Of a stretch of DNA of 64,000 bases, positions 59,401 to 64,000 are shown piece after piece. How positions within the stretch are numbered: position 1 is the first letter of the stretch; every line of letters begins with the position of its first letter. A model generated the notes under the pieces. That model had not been told where the DNA came from. It did no database searches and was given only the letters and a program-made list of their open reading frames with translations. Source of the stretch: Thinopyrum elongatum (lineage: Eukaryota > Streptophyta > Magnoliopsida > Poales > Poaceae). Location: positions 213,658,070 through 213,722,069 of the forward strand of contig CM022299.1 of the NCBI GenBank assembly GCA_011799875.1, read 5' to 3'. A program made the position numbers and the translations under genes.

Positions 59401-59791
59401 GTGCATGCTGGGCCTGCGCCCCTTGGGATCGATGCGCAGAAGTCCTTTCATGGGGACGCCCTGAACCACTAGCGCCATGGCGCTGCTCATCGCGCACGAC
59501 TTTGGTAGGTCGTGACGCTTGCGCCGGCGCGGGAGTCCTAGGAGGCATCCTCCGATCTCTGGAGTTCGCTGCACCACCCATGGGCAGCACAGCTCCATCT
59601 CTGGATCCAGCGGCATGTGGGTTGCCGCTGCCGCTGCGAATGATGCCGCTCACCTGGATGGGATCACCGGAACGCCGTGGAGGCTCTAATCCTCTTCCTT
59701 CTGCATCTACACCGTCGCCCGTACGCGAGGGCGCAGGCAAAACGGATGTAGATGGTTGCGCCGTTGCGGCACTCTTCTTCTTAGGTGGCAT
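53452..59791 (-). pseudogene. gag-pol of the Tat-type element with dual RNase H, decayed
   Basis: Minus-strand ATG 59791 (MPPKKKSAATAQPST) opens a gag frame with a basic N terminus and the gag core (59000-58350). Then come a zinc-knuckle variant C-X2-H-X4-H-X4-C (CKIHRTKGHDLQNC, near 58010), protease (LVDGGAGLNLI, near 57520), RT with YMDD (near 56300), a gypsy RNase H (55880-55450) whose first catalytic-Asp position is not Asp, and a second, archaeal-like RNase H (YFDGAF...NNTTEYE...GDSQLVVRQ...ADDLSK, about 55345-54965). The integrase follows with HHCC, WGLDILGPF, ITDNGTQF and NGQAERAN; the end is at 53452. Stops: TGA 59123, TAG 56892, TGA 54019, TAA 53806. Frameshifts: near 58190-58230 and near 55880. 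Dual RNase H is a known mark of the Tat lineage. Confidence 0.88.
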
Positions 59792-59847
59792 GATGATGAA
59801 GAAACTAAGGCGCCGATCACTGGATCAGGTTCGCACAACCTTCTTCC

Positions 59848-59864
59848 CCCTACCTGGCGCGCCA
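59848..59864 (-). other. Primer binding site of the Tat-type element
   Basis: Minus strand TGGCGCGCCAGGTAGGG starts a few bases after the 5' LTR end. This sequence is typical of Tat-lineage primer sites; I did not assign the tRNA. Confidence 0.7.
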
Positions 59865-59868
59865 AAGA

Positions 59869-60691
59869 TATCGGCGTGCGACACCTATGGGACCCCAAGG
59901 GACCCCTTTACGATTCGACAGGGAGAGAGGTATGCACAAAGAGCAGAACCAACGATCGACGCGGGGCGATTTTACCCAGGTTCGGGCCACTGATCAGCGT
60001 AAAACCCTACTCCTGCTTTGTTTTATTATGAGTGTTCTTGAGCCCAGGCTCCAGGAGCGCCTGCAATGAACAATATGTTCAAAGAGCAGCTACGCATGCA
60101 GAATGGGCCAGAAGATCCTCCTCCCCTGTAGCAGTTGCCTTGGGCCTCCTTTTATACGCTCAAAGGGGTCACCACAGTGGCAAAATGTACATACATTGAG
60201 GTGTAAAGTAGCTATAGGGTTATCATACCTAACCACTGACGGATTAGGACGAGCGCATTTAATGCACCGTGAGGTGTCCATTTAGGTGTCCTCACTTTCT
60301 TGGGGATGGAAAAAGGGGCCATCCCATCAGCACCGCTTAAGCTCTCCTCCACTAGCGCGTTGCCACGCATCCAGAGAAGGACCCAGAATGTCGGGCTTGT
60401 TGCTGTGTCGAAGCGGTGGCACAGTAGCAGAATCTTGCCGGGAGCCGAATCTTGCCGGGCGTGAAATCTTGCCGGGCTTCGCAGGCCACCCCGGCAAGAT
60501 CTTGCCGGGGAGGCTGGCTTTCGGATTCCAACTCTTCCTATCTGCTGATCCTTAGATCTTTGACTTGAGTATTTCTTCGATAGCCTGAGTCAACCTCGAA
60601 CTATTTCCCGACAATCCTTGCAGCGAGTATGGCTACAACTGCTCGTGCACAAGTACGGGGTACTAATGGCCCAATACTTAGTACACCGACA
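59869..60691 (-). repeat. 5' LTR of the Tat-type element
   Basis: Pairs with 47436-48241. Carries five CTTGCCGG/CCGGCAAG octamers (60434, 60451, 60468, 60491, 60501) and the 22-bp palindrome at 60489-60510. Its TG end is changed to TA (59869-59870). Confidence 0.9.
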
Positions 60692-63600
60692 GATACCGAG
60701 TTTTGTTTCTTGGAGGACCAAGACACAAGGGATCTACTAAGAAATTGACAAGTACCCGAAGTGGATTTTCTATCAACCTTGTCACCGGCATAGTCTGAAT
60801 CGGAGTAGCCAACAAGATCAAAAGAAGACCTCTTAGGATACCAAATGCCAAAGTTTGGTGTATGAATTAAGTATCTCACTATCATTTTCACGGCCTTAAG
60901 ATGACACTCTTTGGGGGCCGCTTGATATTGTGCACACATGCACACACTTAGCATAATATCGGGACGGGAGGCACATAGATATAACAATGAACCAATCATA
61001 GAACAGTAAACCTTTTGGTCAACCGGTTTGCCATCCTTAGTCAAGTCAAGATGTCCACTAGTAGGCATGGGTGTTTTCATACCTTTGCTTTCTTGCATGT
61101 TGAACTTCTTGAATAAGTCCTTGGTATACTTTGTTTGGGAAACAAAGGTACCCTCCTTAGTTTGCTTGATTTGCAAACCAAGAAAGAATTTGAGTTCACT
61201 CATCATAGACATCTCAAACTTCTCCGACATTAGCCTTCCAAACTTTTCACTAAAATGAGGGTTAGTCGAACCAAATATGATATCATCCACATAAATTTGG
61301 CACACAAATAATTCACCATTAACCTTTTTAGTAAAAAGTGTAGAATCAATTTTTTCAATTTCAAAGCCTTTTTCAATAAGGAACTTGGTCAAGCATTTAT
61401 ACCACGCTCTAGGAGCTTGTTTAAGACCATAAAGAGCTTTGTGAAGTTTGTAAACATGATCAGGTTTCTTGGGATTAACAAAGCTGGGAGGTTCCTCAAT
61501 TTCACCATTTAAAAAGGCACTTTTAATGTCCATTTGGTATAAAGTGATATCATGGTGATTGGCATAAGCAAGTAAGATGCGTATGGACTCAAGTCTAGCA
61601 ACGAGGGCATATGTCTCACCATAGTCCATACCTTCGACTTGAGTGTAGCCTTGGGCGACGAGATGGGCCTTGTTGCATACAACTTGTCCATCCTCATCTT
61701 GCTTATTCCGAAACACCCATTTGGTTCCAATGACATTGTGGTTGTCGTCCGGCTTTTCTACCAATGTCCACACTTGATTCATCTCGAAGTTGTGTAGCTC
61801 TTCATGCATAGCGTTCACCCAATCCGGATCATCAAGAGCTTCTTCAACCTTCATAGGTTCAATACTAGAAATAAATGAGTAATGTTCACAAAAGTTAGCC
61901 AAACGAGTTTTAGAGCAAGTAATTCTCCCGGTTTGAATATCATCAAAGATTTGTTCGACGGGATGATCTCTTGAGACTCTTGCTCTAACTTGTGAGAGCT
62001 TTTGTTTGGGTCGGGGTGGAACATCCTCTTCATTGTCTTCTTCTTCTTTTTCTTGTCCTTCTTCATTGTTGTTGGCATTGTTCTCTTGTGGAGGTGGAGA
62101 AGGAGGGCGATGAGGTTCATCTTGTTGTACTTCCTCGTTTCCTTCATCTTGACGTGTTCCACTTGTGGATGCCTCCAAGTCAACTTGTGGTTCACCTTGT
62201 CGTGAAGTTGAGGCTTCCACTTGAACGGATGAGGTACTCTCCTTCACCTCCGTTGGGCGAATCTTGCCAATAGACAAGTCTTGAATTGCTTCCGAAGGAT
62301 CTTTATCTCCTACATCAATTGGCAATTGCTCTACTTGCGAGCCGTTAGATTCATCAAACTTCACATCTACCATCTCTTCAACCTTTCGGGTGAAATTGTT
62401 GTAGACACGGTAAGTGTGAGAGTTTGAGCCATAACCGAGCAGGAAACCTGGGCAAATTTTGAACAACGATGCTTATCAAGAATGTAACACTTTGAGCCAA
62501 ATACTCGAAAGTATCCAACTTGGGGTTTGTTACCGGTGAGAAGCTCGTATTCCGTCTTGCCGAGAAGCTTGTGAAGATATAGTCGATTTGTAGCATGACA
62601 AGCTGTCTCAACCGCTTCTGCCTAAAAGTGTTTTGGCATCTTGTATTCATCAAGCATTGTTCTCACCATCTCAATAGGTGTCCGGTTCTTCCTCTCAACA
62701 ACTCCATTTTGTTGAGGTGTGTACGTAGCCGAGAACTCATGTGAAATCCCTTCTTCGTCAAGAAAGGTATCGACATTGGCGTTCTTGAACTCCGTTCCAT
62801 TGTCGCTCTGAACCTTCTTGATCTTCACCTCAAATTGATTTTGGGCCTTCCTAGCGAAGTTCTTGAAGATCTTTTGGACCTGCGATTTATCATCAAGAAA
62901 GAAAACCCACGTAAATCTTGAAAAATCATCAACAATGACCAATCCGAATGAGTTACCACCGAGACTCTTGTAGGAGTTGGGACCGAAAAGATTCATATGA
63001 AGTAGCTCGAGCGGTCTTCTCGTGGTCATGATGTTCTTCACGGGATGACTTCCTCCAACTTGTTTTCCTGCTTGACAAGCACTGCAAAGTCTATCCTTGT
63101 CAAATATGACATCTTTAACACCAAGGATATGATCACCTTTAATAAGCTTATCAAGATTTCGCATGCCCACGTGACCTAACCTTCTATGCCACAACCAACC
63201 TTTAAATGATTTAGCAATTAAGCAAGTTCTAGGTTGAGCTCTTTTAGTGAAATCAACAATGTATAGATCACCTCTACGTATACCGGTAAAGACCATATTA
63301 TGATTATCTCTTCGAAACACTTGGCAATCTACTTCAGTGAATAGAACATTGAAATCAAAATCGGCTAGTCTAGACACGGAAAGTAAATTGTAGCCAAGAG
63401 ATTCAACGAGCATAACATTTTGGATAGAGCTGTCATGTGAGATGGCCACCTTACCAAGGCCAACCACCTTACCCTTTGAGTTATCACCAAAAGTGACATA
63501 CTTTCGGGGACCATCATTTTCAGCAAGCTCTCGAAACATATCCTTGTCTCCGGTCATGTGATCGGTACATCCACTATCAAGAACCCATTCCTTCCCTCCT

Positions 63601-64000
63601 GCCATGTAGCCACGAAGGTTAGCCATAAGACCAAAATGTCTCATTGACTCATCAAGATCAAAGTCACTATCATCATCCTCATCATAGTATCCATGTTCAA
63701 CATCATCTTGCGAATGATCATCACCTAGAGAGAGTGATTCATTAGATTTATGATCATGACAATGTGCATCTTTATGAATTCTAATGACTTGTGAGATGAT
63801 GCTACTAATGACTCCAACATCTCCTTTGGCACGCATAAGGTCACGAAGCTCAAATAGACAATCATCAAATTTAGGATCACTAGGCTTCATCTTATGAAAA
63901 GCAATGGACTTTTGAAGAATCTCATCTAGATTTTTTAAGGAATGGTTTGGAAAGCGCTCCTCAAGATATCTCCATATAGTATAAGCACATTCAAATGTAG
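60692..64000 (-). pseudogene. Copia gag-pol: gag C terminus, protease, integrase, RT, start of RNase H
   Basis: On the minus strand the frame is open from the window edge. It encodes an acidic gag C-terminal part, protease (WVLDSGCTDHMTG, near 63590), and integrase (HRRLGHVGMRNLDKL, SACQAGK, VQSDNGTEF, TPQQNGVVERKN). A TAG at 62622 and a frameshift near 62450-62466 follow. Then come RT (YQMDIKSAFLNG; YVDDIIFGS, near 61290) and the RNase H start (YSDSDYAGD), which breaks off at 60692 where the gypsy element is inserted. The integrase reads LLHMNLFGP where family members have D in place of N, so its first catalytic Asp is lost. The frame resumes at 47435. The protein would be a cytoplasmic virus-like-particle polyprotein; this copy cannot be functional. 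Confidence 0.9.

Larger units (their letters stand above)
47436..60691 (-). mobile_element. Complete Tat-lineage Ty3/gypsy element, 13256 bp, TSD GATAC
   Basis: LTRs 47436-48241 (806 bp) and 59869-60691 (823 bp) begin TGTCGG (TATCGG in the right copy) and end CCGACA. Perfect GATAC duplications (47431-47435, 60692-60696) flank it. On the minus strand it carries a primer site, gag, protease, RT, two RNase H domains and integrase; on the plus strand, between integrase and the 3' LTR, lies a long intron-containing antisense ORF. This layout is that of RIRE2/Grande-type Tat elements. By eye the LTRs differ at about 26 positions, mostly transitions, plus a 17-bp indel, near 3 percent. Confidence 0.92.
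38838..64000 (-). mobile_element. SIRE/Maximus-like Ty1/Copia element, minus strand, right end outside window
   Basis: The 3' LTR occupies 38838-39654 and 44280-45055, the untranslated 3' region 45056-47078, and pol 47079-47435 plus 60692-64000; gag start and 5' LTR are beyond the window. LTR ends are TGAAAAC (at 45055, minus strand) and CCTTTCA (at 38838). Copia order protease, integrase, RT, RNase H is clear, and the long spacer between pol and the 3' LTR fits the SIRE lineage. Two later insertions split it: a 4620-bp solo LTR and a 13256-bp gypsy element. The outer left flank is GGGCT within a B3-type gene. Confidence 0.85.

Noticed and set aside
1..64000. tRNA, rRNA or microRNA genes
   Set aside because: I saw only tRNA-complementary primer sites; no cloverleaf or rRNA-like sequence was recognised by eye, which is not an exhaustive search.

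Overview
This window reads as heterochromatic DNA of a large-genome grass, most likely a Triticeae cereal or relative (wheat, barley, Aegilops). The evidence is nested LTR retrotransposons of types I know from that tribe, degenerate gag-pol genes, plant-type GT-AG introns, and no bacterial gene organisation. Family names such as Tekay, Tat, Athila (Sabrina/Fatima-like) and SIRE/Maximus-like are assigned from domain order, primer binding sites and remembered LTR termini. No database was searched.

Layout. 1-12293: a plus-strand Tekay-lineage gypsy element with LTRs of about 4 kb and a decayed gag-pol with a chromodomain; its left end lies outside the window. It sits in a fragment of another LTR (12294-13427). 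13428-33353: a nest of minus-strand elements. These are an Athila-type internal fragment (13428-15014), a Tat-type remnant (15015-25459) carrying a B3-like extra ORF, an Athila-type element (15100-22444) inserted in that remnant's LTR, a solo LTR (15117-16620) inserted in the Athila element's LTR, and a second Athila-type element (25460-33353).

33354-38837 is the only stretch that looks like host gene space. It holds a diverged repeat region and two neighbouring minus-strand genes with B3-type DNA-binding domains. One (35689-37109) can be modelled with five exons but has an in-frame TGA. The other (37891-38837) is the 3' part of a gene cut off by a Copia insertion.

38838-64000 is a SIRE/Maximus-like Copia element on the minus strand that runs off the right edge. 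Its 3' LTR is split by a 4.6-kb solo LTR (39655-44274, TSD TATAG). Its pol gene is split by a complete 13.3-kb Tat-lineage gypsy element (47436-60691, TSD GATAC). The Tat element has gag-pol on the minus strand, with two RNase H domains, and a long intron-containing extra gene on the opposite strand.

No autonomous intact element is visible: every gag-pol has stops or frameshifts. Many premature stops are TAG or TGA at positions where CAG or CGA would restore sense, as expected from deamination of methylated cytosine. The observations most worth follow-up are the spliced antisense gene of the Tat element, its dispersed CCGGCAAG octamer, the palindromic TCGGT-N3-ACCGA clusters of the Copia element, and the B3 gene pair.
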